From the NCBI GenBank assembly GCA_910586065.1, contig CAJUGI010000009.1, positions 1-37,201 of the forward strand: 37,201 nt of DNA, in the 5' to 3' direction. The DNA comes from an uncultured Christensenella sp. (GTDB lineage Bacteria; Bacillota; Clostridia; Christensenellales; Borkfalkiaceae). The translations under genes and the position numbers were made by a program. Positions within the stretch are counted from its first letter, which is position 1. Each line of letters opens with the position of its first letter. Below, in pieces: positions 25,795 through 33,028 of this stretch. The notes beneath the pieces are model-generated. The model was not told the DNA's origin. It searched no databases and worked only from the letters and a program-made list of their open reading frames with translations.

Positions 25795-26566
25795 AATTAT
25801 GTCAAAGCTCGAAGAAGTCGCGCCGGTAGCGCTTTCCGACGAGTTTTGCAAAAAGTACAAAATGTACGACAATAGCGGAATAATTATCAACTGCGGAACA
25901 GAAATCGCAGGGGCGCTCTTTTCGTTGGAACTTTCCGGAAAAGTTGTGGATGAGACTAAAAAACTCGGTTATAATTTAATAGTGACTCACCATCCCGCAA
26001 TTTACGGCGGAATTTCACGTTTCGATTTAACGGATAACCCGCAATCCCGCGCGCTTGCCGAATGTTTAAAAAGCGGAATTTCCGTAATTTCCATGCATCT
26101 CAATTTCGACGCCGCGCCAAAAGGAATAGATTATTATTTAATGCGCGGACTCGGCGGAGAAAATGCGGAACTTTCCGCACCCGTTCAGGGCGGCGGCTAC
26201 GGCAGAGTATATTCCGTAAAGGAGCAGCCTTTTGCCGATTATGTAAATTTTGTAGCAAAAGCTTTCAATTCGCAAAGAGTTTTGTCTTACGGCACCCCTG
26301 CGGCAACGGTTAAAAAAGTTGCCTCGTTCTGCGGAGCCGGTTGCGACGAGCACAACATTGCGTTCGCAAAAAATAACGGCGCAAACGTATTCGTTTCGTC
26401 GGATATGAAACATCACGAAATTACCGCGCTTTTAGATAGCGGCTTAAACGTAATCGTGTTAACCCATTACTGCGCGGAAAATTACGGTTTCAACCAAATT
26501 TATTTAAAACTAAAAGACGGGCTTAAAGTTCCCGCGGCGTTTTATTGCCGTAGCGAACTTTTGTAA
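25781..26566 (+). CDS. Nif3-like dinuclear metal centre protein
   Basis: A 261-residue member of the Nif3/YqfO family, hexameric proteins with a two-metal site; the cellular function is unresolved. The metal motifs LIVTHHPAIYG near the N-terminus, SMHLNFDA and a C-terminal LTHYCAENYGF are visible. This is the short form, without the inserted central domain of about 100 residues found in some relatives. The start is GTG at 25781, nine bases after AAGGAG; it gives MKLNEIMSKLEEVAP, the usual family start. A later ATG at 25799 would cut this off. Confidence 0.9.
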   Translation: MKLNEIMSKLEEVAPVALSDEFCKKYKMYDNSGIIINCGTEIAGALFSLELSGKVVDETKKLGYNLIVTHHPAIYGGISRFDLTDNPQSRALAECLKSGISVISMHLNFDAAPKGIDYYLMRGLGGENAELSAPVQGGGYGRVYSVKEQPFADYVNFVAKAFNSQRVLSYGTPAATVKKVASFCGAGCDEHNIAFAKNNGANVFVSSDMKHHEITALLDSGLNVIVLTHYCAENYGFNQIYLKLKDGLKVPAAFYCRSELL

Positions 26567-26581
26567 CCGCAAGGAGATATT

Positions 26582-27286
26582 ATGGCACAGGTAGATAAAC
26601 TTTTAAAGTATCAGCAGGAAGATTCAAAACTTCTTAAAATCGAACAGGAAGCGGCGGTTTCCGAAGAAAGAAAGAACTTTATTCAAACCAAATCGTTTTT
26701 AAACAAGGCTTCCGAAAAACTTGATTCTCTTGAAGCGAAGGCGTTAGAACTTAAGAGTATCCTCGAAAAATTAAACGGCCAGTATAAGGAAATCAGCGAA
26801 ACGCTTAACGATTTTGAAAATCTTGACGAACTTGTTGACGGCGGCGCAGATATTTCTTTCTATAAAAAGAATGTTTTGCAACTCACCGAAAGGCTTAAAA
26901 GTATCCGTCAGGAAATAAATTCGCTTACAAAATCTATAAAGGATTCGGATGAAGAGTATCAGACTCTTAAAAAGAAGGTTTTAAGCGCGCAAAAGCAATA
27001 TCCCGAATATGCGGAAATTTATAAAAAATACAAAGCGTTAAAAGAAGAAGAGATGGCTTCCGTTAAGGCGGAACTTGAAAAACTAGGCAAAAGCATCGAT
27101 TCCGAAATTATGGCAAGGTATCAGGCAAAACGAAGCGAACGCATTTTTCCCATACTTTGCTCTGTTAAAGGCGGACGGTGTTCAAAATGCGGAACCGAAC
27201 TTTCGCTTGTAGGCAAAGAAAAAATAGAGTCCGGCTCCGCTTACGAGTGTGACAACTGCCACAGGTTTCTATATAAGGAACAATAA
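26582..27286 (+). CDS. Coiled-coil zinc-ribbon protein (C4-type)
   Basis: A 234-residue cytosolic protein. Residues 1-180 are dominated by charged heptad-like helices predicted as long coiled coils; the end carries a C4 zinc ribbon (CSKCGTELS and YECDNCHRF). The architecture matches the C4-type zinc-ribbon family (DUF164), found beside nif3-like genes in many bacteria; related proteins have been linked to mRNA or ribosome handling in some species, but the role here is open. AAGGAG precedes the ATG, 15 bases after the nif3-like stop. It is the last gene of the operon. Confidence 0.88.
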   Translation: MAQVDKLLKYQQEDSKLLKIEQEAAVSEERKNFIQTKSFLNKASEKLDSLEAKALELKSILEKLNGQYKEISETLNDFENLDELVDGGADISFYKKNVLQLTERLKSIRQEINSLTKSIKDSDEEYQTLKKKVLSAQKQYPEYAEIYKKYKALKEEEMASVKAELEKLGKSIDSEIMARYQAKRSERIFPILCSVKGGRCSKCGTELSLVGKEKIESGSAYECDNCHRFLYKEQ

Positions 27287-27296
27287 AAATTTTGTT

Positions 27297-27315
27297 TTTG
27301 TGTAATTTGCACAAA
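27297..27315 (+). promoter_or_regulatory. Inverted repeat related to the oxidoreductase operator
   Basis: TTTGTG, 7 bases, CACAAA. It contains TTTGTG directly joined to TAATTTGCAC; the oxidoreductase palindrome region (3821-3840) has the same two blocks separated by four bases. It ends 14 bases before the -35 box of the small-RNA promoter. It may be a regulator site, or only a weak terminator stem for the zinc-ribbon gene because TTTTG follows. Confidence 0.35.
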
Positions 27316-27329
27316 TTTTGCAAAAACGC

Positions 27330-27358
27330 TTGACAAAATATTTCAAATATGGTAAGTT
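27330..27358 (+). promoter_or_regulatory. Promoter of the putative small RNA
   Basis: TTGACA (27330-27335), a 17-base spacer and TAAGTT (27353-27358). The -35 box is perfect; the -10 box keeps only the key T, A and final T. The predicted start is about 27364. Confidence 0.55.
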
Positions 27359-27363
27359 AGAAA

Positions 27364-27465
27364 CACTCACTACCGAGTACTATATTAAAACGGCAGAAAA
27401 GCTGTAATAATAGGGAATGAGAAAAGGTCGTCCGTACAATCTTGTGCGGGCGTTACTTTTTTATT
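27364..27465 (+). ncRNA. Putative structured small RNA, unassigned
   Basis: The segment of about 100 bases lies between a promoter and a terminator hairpin (27429-27452, a 24-base element with an 11-bp stem including G-U pairs, followed by TTACTTTTTT). It holds no convincing open frame. A possible fold has CTCA (27366-27369) pairing with TGAG (27418-27421), CTAT (27380-27383) with ATAG (27410-27413), and a CAG-CTG hairpin between them. I cannot match it to tmRNA, SRP RNA, RNase P RNA, 6S RNA or a riboswitch class I know. A separate promoter precedes the downstream gene, so this is more likely a free small RNA than a leader, though an attenuated leader remains possible. Confidence 0.5.
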
Positions 27466-27466
27466 G
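27429..27466 (+). terminator. Terminator of the putative small RNA
   Basis: CGTCCGTACAA and TTGTGCGGGCG pair around a 2-base centre, with two G-U pairs, and are followed by TTACTTTTTTATT. Confidence 0.7.
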
Positions 27467-27490
27467 TTTTTAAATGCGTGAATCGTCCGG

Positions 27491-27515
27491 AAAGCCGCGC
27501 GGCTTTATTTTAAAA
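27491..27515 (+). terminator. Second terminator before the SGNH hydrolase gene
   Basis: AAAGCC-GCGC-GGCTTT (27491-27506) is a perfect hairpin followed by ATTTT. It insulates the next promoter (27525-27553) from upstream transcription. The self-complementary GCGC loop makes it symmetrical, so it could also act on leftward transcripts. Confidence 0.6.
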
Positions 27516-27524
27516 TAGAAATTG

Positions 27525-27553
27525 TTGACAATATCTGTAGATTAGAGTAAAAT
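27525..27553 (+). promoter_or_regulatory. Sigma-A promoter of the SGNH hydrolase operon
   Basis: TTGACA (27525-27530), a 17-base spacer and TAAAAT (27548-27553). The predicted start near 27560 leaves a leader of about 25 bases. Confidence 0.8.
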
Positions 27554-27584
27554 TTAAACCGTAAAATACGGAGGCGGATTGAAA

Positions 27585-28265
27585 ATGAGCCGATTTAACG
27601 GCAAAACTCTTTTGGTTTTCGGCGACAGCATAATGTACGGTTCTGGCAACGGCGGTTTCGGAGTCGGCGAATATTTGGCGGAAGAATATGGCTTTACCCT
27701 AAAAAAATACTGTGTGGGCGGCGCCCGTACAGGATATTGCGAGGGCAAAAGTTGGATTGTGGAACAGGTTCGCTCGGCAATAAAAAACGGCGAAAACCCC
27801 GATTACATTATTTTTAACGGCTTTACTAACGATTGTTGTCAGGAAGAGCGCGGCGATTGCGACGTTCCGCTCGGTGAAATAGACGAAGGTTTCGAAAAAT
27901 TCGATATTTTTTCCTTAAGCGATAAAAACACGACTTTTTCAAACTGTTTCCAAAATATACTGGCGGCATTCAAAAAATATTTCCCAAAGGCAAAGGCGAT
28001 TTTCGTCCGTCCTCATAAAATGGGCAGGCGGGGTGAAGAGGTTCAGCGCATATACGGCGAGCGCGCGGTTATATTATGTAAAAAGTGGCGCGTAACCGTT
28101 GCCGACGTCTATTCCGAAAGCGGACTCAACACGTTTAACTCCGACGAGCGCGACAAATATACTTTCGACAGCTATAATTGGGGCAGAGGCGATTGCACCC
28201 ACCCCAACGACTCAGGTTATAGAGAAAAATATATGCCCGTAATAATAAGGGCACTGGAAGAATAA
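27585..28265 (+). CDS. SGNH/GDSL-family hydrolase
   Basis: A 226-residue SGNH-fold hydrolase (esterase, or acetyl esterase of a glycan). Catalytic Ser15 lies in VFGDSIMYG and the Asp203/His206 pair in GDCTHPND; FNGFTNDC provides the block III asparagine. No signal peptide is visible, so it acts in the cytosol. The ATG at 27585 is ten bases after GGAGG; a TTG at 27579 is too close to that site. It is followed after one base by a flavin reductase and then a glycosyltransferase, so removal of acyl groups from a sugar intermediate is conceivable. Confidence 0.88.
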   Translation: MSRFNGKTLLVFGDSIMYGSGNGGFGVGEYLAEEYGFTLKKYCVGGARTGYCEGKSWIVEQVRSAIKNGENPDYIIFNGFTNDCCQEERGDCDVPLGEIDEGFEKFDIFSLSDKNTTFSNCFQNILAAFKKYFPKAKAIFVRPHKMGRRGEEVQRIYGERAVILCKKWRVTVADVYSESGLNTFNSDERDKYTFDSYNWGRGDCTHPNDSGYREKYMPVIIRALEE

Positions 28266-28266
28266 T

Positions 28267-28890
28267 ATGAAAGTTTTAATGATAAACGGCAGTCCCAACA
28301 AAAACGGTTGCACGAATGCGGCTTTGAGCATAATTGCAGACGAACTTAAAAAACAGGGGATTGACAGTGAAATAATTTGGCTGGGCAACGGTCCCGTACG
28401 CGGGTGCATAGGCTGTTGCGGATGTAAAAAAGCTGGCAAATGCGTCTTTTCGGACGACCCCGTCAACGCCATAGGCGAAAAGGTTAAGGCGGCGGACGGC
28501 TATGTCTTCGGCGCGCCCGTTCACTATGCTTCCCCCTGCGGCGCAATGGTTTCGGCTATGGACAGGCTCTTTTATGCCTTTGGCAGTCACATGAAGTTAA
28601 AACCCGCCGCAAGCGTGGTTTCGGCTCGCCGCGCCGGCACAACGGCTTCGTACGACGTTTTAAATAAATACATAGGCATCAACAATATGTTGCAGGTGCC
28701 TTCGACTTACTGGAATATGGTTCACGGTGCTAAGGCCGAAGAGGTTTTAAAGGACGAGGAGGGGGTAACCGTTATGCGCGCAATAGCAAGCAATATGGCT
28801 TGGCTTTTAAAACTCCTTGCCTCCGCAAAGGGAACTTCTCTTGAAAAACCCGTGGATATCCCCAAGGTGAAAACCAATTTTATCAGATAA
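28267..28890 (+). CDS. NAD(P)H-dependent flavin reductase, flavodoxin fold
   Basis: A 207-residue flavoprotein of the NADPH-dependent FMN reductase/flavodoxin-like superfamily. The start MKVLMINGSPNKNGCT is the FMN phosphate loop; GAPVHYASPCGAM is the second flavin loop. A cysteine cluster at 47, 50, 51, 53 and 59 (GCIGCCGCKKAGKC) resembles iron-sulfur flavoproteins, which carry a 4Fe-4S cluster there, though many relatives without a cluster also have some of these cysteines. Electron donor and acceptor are unknown. It is one base from the SGNH gene and 14 from the glycosyltransferase gene. Confidence 0.88.
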   Translation: MKVLMINGSPNKNGCTNAALSIIADELKKQGIDSEIIWLGNGPVRGCIGCCGCKKAGKCVFSDDPVNAIGEKVKAADGYVFGAPVHYASPCGAMVSAMDRLFYAFGSHMKLKPAASVVSARRAGTTASYDVLNKYIGINNMLQVPSTYWNMVHGAKAEEVLKDEEGVTVMRAIASNMAWLLKLLASAKGTSLEKPVDIPKVKTNFIR

Positions 28891-28904
28891 AACGGAGTAT
28901 ACAT

Positions 28905-29927
28905 ATGAAATTGATTACATTTGCCATTCCAAGCTACAACTCGCAGGACTATCTGGACAGATGCGTGGAAAGCTTGCTTGTTGGCGGTGACGACGTGGAA
29001 ATAATAATAGTAAACGACGGTTCTACCGACAGAACGGGCGAAATCGCAGACGAATACGCGGCGAAATATCCGAATATCATAAGTGTAATTCACAAACAAA
29101 ACGGCGGGCACGGTTCGGGCGTAAACGCGGGCGTTCACGCGGCAAAGGGACTTTTTTATAAAGTGGTTGACAGCGACGACTGGTTAGAAAAGGGGGCGCT
29201 TTTAAAACTTTTGGAAAATATCAAAGCCCACATTGAATTCGGTAACGTGCCGGATATGTATATTACAAACTACGTTTACGAGCATTCCGCCGACAACACG
29301 CAGTATGTAATGGAATATTCCAAACAAATGAAGAACGGTTTTTTCGGCTGGGATAAAATGAAAAACTTTTATTTTTCCCACGTAATGCTTATGCATTCGT
29401 TTACGTACAACACGCAAAAACTCCGCGAACATTATGTGGATTTGCCTGAACATACATTTTACGTTGACAACGTCTTTGCTTATATACCTCTCGCATATAT
29501 GGAAAATCCTTTCTATCTCGACGTGGATTTATACCGCTATTTTATAGGCAGAGACGGGCAGTCGATTAATATTAACACCGCGATTAAGCGCTATGAACAG
29601 CAGATAAGGGTAATGCTGATGATGGCAACCGCCCATAGCTATGCTGAAATTAAGAGCCTTCCCAAAGGGCTTAAAAAGTATATGTTCCACGACCTTCACG
29701 CAATAATGATGACTACTTTAACATTCTGTTGCGGAAAGGTAACCAGGGAAAGAAAGCTTGCCGTAAAGGAAATGTGGCGCAAAATAAAGGGGTTCGACAA
29801 AAAGCTTTACAGAAAAATCCGCTACGGCGGCTATACGTTTTTTGCAGTTATCCTGCCCTGGCGGCTAAGAAGCAAAGCGCTATTGTGGGGCTATAAAGTA
29901 ATTTGCCGCCGCATAAAACTCGGTTAA
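28905..29927 (+). CDS. Family 2 glycosyltransferase
   Basis: A 340-residue GT-A fold transferase. The nucleotide-sugar block is FAIPSYNSQDYLDRCVESLL and VNDGSTDRTGEIADEYA, and the metal-binding DxD equivalent is DSDDW (89-93), preceded by NGGHGSGVNAGV. The C-terminal part is basic with a possible interfacial helix (TFFAVILPWRLRSKALLWGYKVI). The donor and acceptor are unknown; such genes commonly decorate surface polysaccharide or teichoic acid. GGAG lies seven bases before the ATG. It is the last gene of this three-gene unit, converging on aspS. Confidence 0.9.
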   Translation: MKLITFAIPSYNSQDYLDRCVESLLVGGDDVEIIIVNDGSTDRTGEIADEYAAKYPNIISVIHKQNGGHGSGVNAGVHAAKGLFYKVVDSDDWLEKGALLKLLENIKAHIEFGNVPDMYITNYVYEHSADNTQYVMEYSKQMKNGFFGWDKMKNFYFSHVMLMHSFTYNTQKLREHYVDLPEHTFYVDNVFAYIPLAYMENPFYLDVDLYRYFIGRDGQSININTAIKRYEQQIRVMLMMATAHSYAEIKSLPKGLKKYMFHDLHAIMMTTLTFCCGKVTRERKLAVKEMWRKIKGFDKKLYRKIRYGGYTFFAVILPWRLRSKALLWGYKVICRRIKLG

Positions 29928-29972
29928 TTACGGCATATTACGGCGTTAATTAAAATTTTTATATAAAAACGT

Positions 29973-30010
29973 CGCCGCCGCGGAAAATTCCGCGGCGGCG
30001 TTTAATTTAA
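29973..30010. terminator. Bidirectional terminator between the glycosyltransferase gene and aspS
   Basis: CGCCGCCGCGGAA (29973-29985) and TTCCGCGGCGGCG (29988-30000) form a 13-bp GC-rich stem. T-rich runs lie on both sides: TTTAATTTAA rightward and a TTTTTATAT run leftward. It serves both convergent genes. Confidence 0.85.
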
Positions 30011-30050
30011 TCGCTCAAATACGTTTAAAACCAACATATATCAGGGGTAA

Positions 30051-31382
30051 TTACGGCGAAACCCTGTTTATATCTCTCGGAAACATAGCCGCGTAGCGCA
30101 CGTTCTTAAAGCCCAAAAGGTGCATCGTCAGCCTTTCAAGTCCAAGTCCCAAACCGCCGTGAGGAGGTGCGCCATACTTGTGCAGCATAAGGTAGGTTTC
30201 GAACTCCTCGGGATTCATGCCAAGCTTTTTCATCTTTTCAACCTGCATATTATAATCGTGTATTCTCTGACCGCCGCTCGTTATCTCTATGCCTCTGAAT
30301 AAAAGGTCGAAAGAGAGAGTAACTTCGGGGTCTTCGGGGTCGTCCATAGTATAAAAGGGGCGCTTTTTCGAAAGATAGTGCGTAACGAACAGGAAGTCGG
30401 AATTATACTGTTGTTTAGCCCACTTACCCAAAAATGCTTCTTCTTCCGGTTCGAAGTCCTTCATATCTGTTATGTTTTTCAGCTTTTTAACACAAAGCTC
30501 CTTTGCGTCCTTAAAGCGTATGCAGGGGATAGACTTGATTTCGGGAATATCAATCTTTAACAATTCAACTTCAGGCGCATACTCGGTTTTTAAAAGGTTC
30601 ATAATATACTTCAATACGCCCGTTTCCATATTCATAATATCGGTAAAGCTTTCAATAAAGCCCATTTCAAAGTCCATAGAAATGTACTCGTTTAAGTGGC
30701 GTGAAGTGTCGTGATGTTCCGCGCGGAATACGGGTGCAATCTCGAAAACTCGCTCATATACGGGGACTAACGCCTGTTTATAGAGCTGAGGACTCTGGGC
30801 AAGATAAACGGTTTTGCCAAAGTAATCAAGCTTAAACACGTTCGTGCCGCCCTCGGCTCCGGCAAAGTTGATTTTAGGGGAGTGGATTTCAGTAAAGTTC
30901 TGGCTTTGCAGATATTCGCGGAAACCGCGCTGAATTCCCTCCTGAATTTTAAATATTGCGCGCTCCTTCGGGTTGCGCAAAGTAACGGGACGGTTATCCA
31001 GATTAACTGACAAATCACAGTTAATCTGTTTTTTTGAAATAACCACTGGAGGAATGGCGGCGGGGGCGGACAAAATTTCTATTCCGTGAATCTGTAACTC
31101 GTATCTTTCCGAGCCGTCGCGCGTTTCGCTTTTAACGACTTTTCCTTTAACTTTTGCCGCGCACTGCTCAACTACGCTTTCGTTCAGGCGGTAATCCGAA
31201 AATTCGGGCGAATATACGCATTGAACGAGCTCCCTTGCGGTTCTTACAAGAATAAATGCAAAGTCTGACATCTCTCTTATGTTGTGAATTGCGCCCTTAA
31301 TTGTGATAACTTCGCCGATATGGTTTTTAAATTCTGAGTAAGGAGTGGCGTAATCGTTCAAAACTCCCGTAATTTCTTCCAT
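30051..31382 (-). CDS. aspS: Archaeal-type aspartyl-tRNA synthetase, probably non-discriminating
   Basis: A 443-residue class II synthetase of the short archaeal type (bacterial AspRS is nearer 590 residues and has an inserted GAD domain, absent here). An OB-fold anticodon domain (about 20-105) leads to the catalytic core with motif 2 FRAEHHDTSRHLNEY (219-233) and motif 3 GGLGLGLERLTM (from about 408). His33 in IHNIRE stands where I recall discriminating archaeal enzymes having Trp; non-discriminating ones have His, so it may load Asp on both tRNA-Asp and tRNA-Asn, needing GatCAB amidation. AsnRS is an alternative but the N-terminus fits AspRS better. The ATG at 31382 has a GAGG site; an in-frame ATG at 31505 lies upstream of the promoter. 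Confidence 0.87.
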   Translation of the reverse strand: MEEITGVLNDYATPYSEFKNHIGEVITIKGAIHNIREMSDFAFILVRTARELVQCVYSPEFSDYRLNESVVEQCAAKVKGKVVKSETRDGSERYELQIHGIEILSAPAAIPPVVISKKQINCDLSVNLDNRPVTLRNPKERAIFKIQEGIQRGFREYLQSQNFTEIHSPKINFAGAEGGTNVFKLDYFGKTVYLAQSPQLYKQALVPVYERVFEIAPVFRAEHHDTSRHLNEYISMDFEMGFIESFTDIMNMETGVLKYIMNLLKTEYAPEVELLKIDIPEIKSIPCIRFKDAKELCVKKLKNITDMKDFEPEEEAFLGKWAKQQYNSDFLFVTHYLSKKRPFYTMDDPEDPEVTLSFDLLFRGIEITSGGQRIHDYNMQVEKMKKLGMNPEEFETYLMLHKYGAPPHGGLGLGLERLTMHLLGFKNVRYAAMFPRDINRVSP

Positions 31383-31413
31383 AAAAAGCCTCTTAAAAGT
31401 TTTAATTTTCTTA

Positions 31414-31442
31414 ATTTTACGGCTTTTGAACGGAAAAATCAA
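31414..31442 (-). promoter_or_regulatory. Promoter of aspS
   Basis: Read leftward: TTGATT (31442-31437), a 17-base spacer and TAAAAT (31419-31414). The leader is about 25-30 bases, so there is no room for a T-box. The 6S RNA promoter diverges from here about 85 bases away. Confidence 0.65.
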
Positions 31443-31526
31443 GCAAATTGACCGCCCGCAAAAATACGGTTGAAAATTTTTGCCGGTTTCAGCAAAATTT
31501 GACAAAGTTAACTCAAAAAATTTTTG

Positions 31527-31555
31527 TTGCTATTTAAAAAGTTGCATAGTATAAT
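31527..31555 (+). promoter_or_regulatory. Promoter of the 6S RNA gene
   Basis: TTGCTA (31527-31532), a 17-base spacer and TATAAT (31550-31555). The predicted start is about 31562, which is also the expected 5' end of the 6S RNA. Confidence 0.7.
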
Positions 31556-31561
31556 AATATA

Positions 31562-31738
31562 AACGGTCTGCGGTGTTCGTGGTATGGAAAATTCGTAATC
31601 CACAAAGTAACAATAGGGAGCTGTCTGTCGGCTGGAATAAGCAAGGTCTGGTTTTCGGAAAGTCTGAAGTTCAGCCGCCCGGCACCCACCTGCGAGAAGC
31701 GGGTTAATACTTTTTCATATCACGGCACAGGCGGATTT
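31562..31738 (+). ncRNA. ssrS: 6S RNA
   Basis: The segment of about 177 bases carries the features I know from Gram-positive 6S RNAs: 5' TCTGCGGTGTTCGT, a small hairpin GTGG...CCAC, AATAGGGAGCTGTCTG, a terminal arm around GGTTTTCGGAAAGTC, the conserved CGGCACCCACCTG, and a 3' end ATCACGGCACAGGCGG that pairs back with the 5' end (TCTGC with GCGGA, and GTG with CAC). 6S RNA mimics an open promoter and binds RNA polymerase with the housekeeping sigma factor, encoded here at 24088. Recognition is by memory of the family, not by a covariance search. The exact ends are estimates. Confidence 0.85.
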
Positions 31739-31758
31739 TTATTTTGTAATATTTTGAA

Positions 31759-31783
31759 CCGGACTTTACGTCCGGATTTTTTA
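31759..31783 (+). terminator. Terminator after the 6S RNA
   Basis: CCGGAC-TTTAC-GTCCGG (31759-31775) is followed by ATTTTTTATT. It lies about 20 bases beyond the mature 3' end, as expected for a precursor that is trimmed. Confidence 0.8.
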
Positions 31784-31785
31784 TT

Positions 31786-31976
31786 AAAAACGGGCGTTTG
31801 TATATGGACAAATCAGACTTTTTTATGGAAATTTCAGACATTTTGCCGTTTAAAAAACGTTGTTTTTTAAACGGTTTTTAACGTTTTTCGGTATTTTTTA
31901 AATTTTTGCGAAGGAAAAAATTTGGCAAAAAAGTGAAAACTGTTTACAGTTTTAGTTAAAAAATATAATTTTGTTC
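31786..31976. other. AT-rich gap with a long hairpin before the lipoprotein genes
   Basis: No gene is seen. CCGTTTAAAAAA (31846-31857) and TTTTTTAAACGG (31863-31874) form a perfect 12-bp AT-rich stem around CGTTG, followed by a T-run; it could be a second terminator behind the 6S RNA. The rest is A/T-rich without a recognisable element up to the next promoter. Confidence 0.5.
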
Positions 31977-32005
31977 TTGACATAAAATTCCTTTTTTGCT
32001 AAAAT
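31977..32005 (+). promoter_or_regulatory. Sigma-A promoter of the lipoprotein/pectate lyase pair
   Basis: TTGACA (31977-31982), a 17-base spacer and TAAAAT (32000-32005). The leader is about 67 bases; I see no strong stem-loop or riboswitch in it. Confidence 0.8.
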
Positions 32006-32078
32006 CTAAACGTTAACAGCGGGAATAGTCGTTGCGGCTTTTGTTTCCGCGTATCTTAATTTAAAGATGGAGGAAAAA

Positions 32079-33008
32079 ATGAAAAAACACAAAATTTTGC
32101 TTGCCGTTATTTCAGCCCTCATGGCGACGGGTATGATATTTGCGGCGGCTTGCGGAGGCGGCTATTCCGAAACGCAGAATAACGACAAACTCGCTCTTCT
32201 CGATTTGGTGGTCGATTTCGGCGCGGCAAAAAGCAGTTATAATCTGGGTGAAGAACTCGATACCTCGATGCTTTTTTGTTCGGCCAAATTAATCAACGTT
32301 GATACAAACGAAGTAACCGTTAACGAAGATATTAAAAATAATATTGTAATCGACGATTCGGAATTCGATTCGTCCGTTGTCGGGATTTATAATATTTATG
32401 TAAGTTACACGCATGCGGGCGTAACGCGCGTAAAGTCATATCCCGTTGAAGTAATCGGCAAAGACGCGGCTTTCGGCGGTATCGAAGTTGAATACGCCGC
32501 CGGTACAGTAAACAGTGTTACGCTGGTGCCGGGAACTATGCAGACTACAATCAGTTCAGACGGCATAATTGTAAAACAAGTGGATGCAAGCGGCAACGTT
32601 ACAGGCACGCTTTCGTCTTCGGAGTACGACGTTGAACTTTACAAGGGTACCGTCAAACAGGACAGCTGGACTGTGGGCGGCGGCGCTTATACTATTATGG
32701 TAACGCTTAAGTCGAATCCCCAAATAAGCAATTTTGTAAGTTATTACGTTATTGACGATTTAAAGACTATTTCTTTCAGTGGCGAAACCACGCAACCGGT
32801 TGGCGAGGACATTATAAGTTCCACCTGGAGGTTCACTCTCACGTATAACAGCGGAGCTACAAAAGTTGTAACCGCAGACGACGTAAGTATTTCGAATTTC
32901 GTTACGACCAGAACGGGAACCCGCAAGGCGCCCGTGGTTTATACCGAATTTTCGGGAAGGGGCGGTACGGCTACTTTGGAATGCAGAGTTGAGTATACAA
33001 TTACGTAA
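32079..33008 (+). CDS. Surface lipoprotein with Ig-like domains, function unknown
   Basis: A 309-residue exported protein. The N-terminus is a signal peptide (MKKHKILLAVISALMATGM, then IFAAAC) ending in Cys25 followed by GGG; the lipobox is weak because -3 is Ala. Residues about 36-125 resemble a bacterial Ig-like domain (YNLGEELDTSMLFCSAK, then VVGIYNIYVSYTHAGVTRVKSYPVEV), with further beta-rich Ig-like segments about 127-215 and 216-305. No catalytic motif is visible. The ATG at 32079 is chosen because GGAGG lies five bases upstream; the ATG at 32067 overlaps that site. The pectate-lyase-like gene follows after 20 bases, so the pair is likely co-transcribed and this protein may bind carbohydrate or scaffold the larger partner. 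Confidence 0.85.
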   Translation: MKKHKILLAVISALMATGMIFAAACGGGYSETQNNDKLALLDLVVDFGAAKSSYNLGEELDTSMLFCSAKLINVDTNEVTVNEDIKNNIVIDDSEFDSSVVGIYNIYVSYTHAGVTRVKSYPVEVIGKDAAFGGIEVEYAAGTVNSVTLVPGTMQTTISSDGIIVKQVDASGNVTGTLSSSEYDVELYKGTVKQDSWTVGGGAYTIMVTLKSNPQISNFVSYYVIDDLKTISFSGETTQPVGEDIISSTWRFTLTYNSGATKVVTADDVSISNFVTTRTGTRKAPVVYTEFSGRGGTATLECRVEYTIT

Positions 33009-33028
33009 GGTCGGAGGAAGTGAAATTT

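Noticed and set aside
27287..27320. Terminator for the zinc-ribbon gene
   Set aside because: The only stem is 6 bp of mostly A-T pairs with a 7-base loop. It was kept as a possible regulatory repeat rather than a confident terminator.
29919..29970. Inverted repeat TTAATTACGG...CGTTAATTAA after the glycosyltransferase gene
   Set aside because: It is short and AT-rich, overlaps the stop codon, and is explained by chance next to the strong terminator at 29973.
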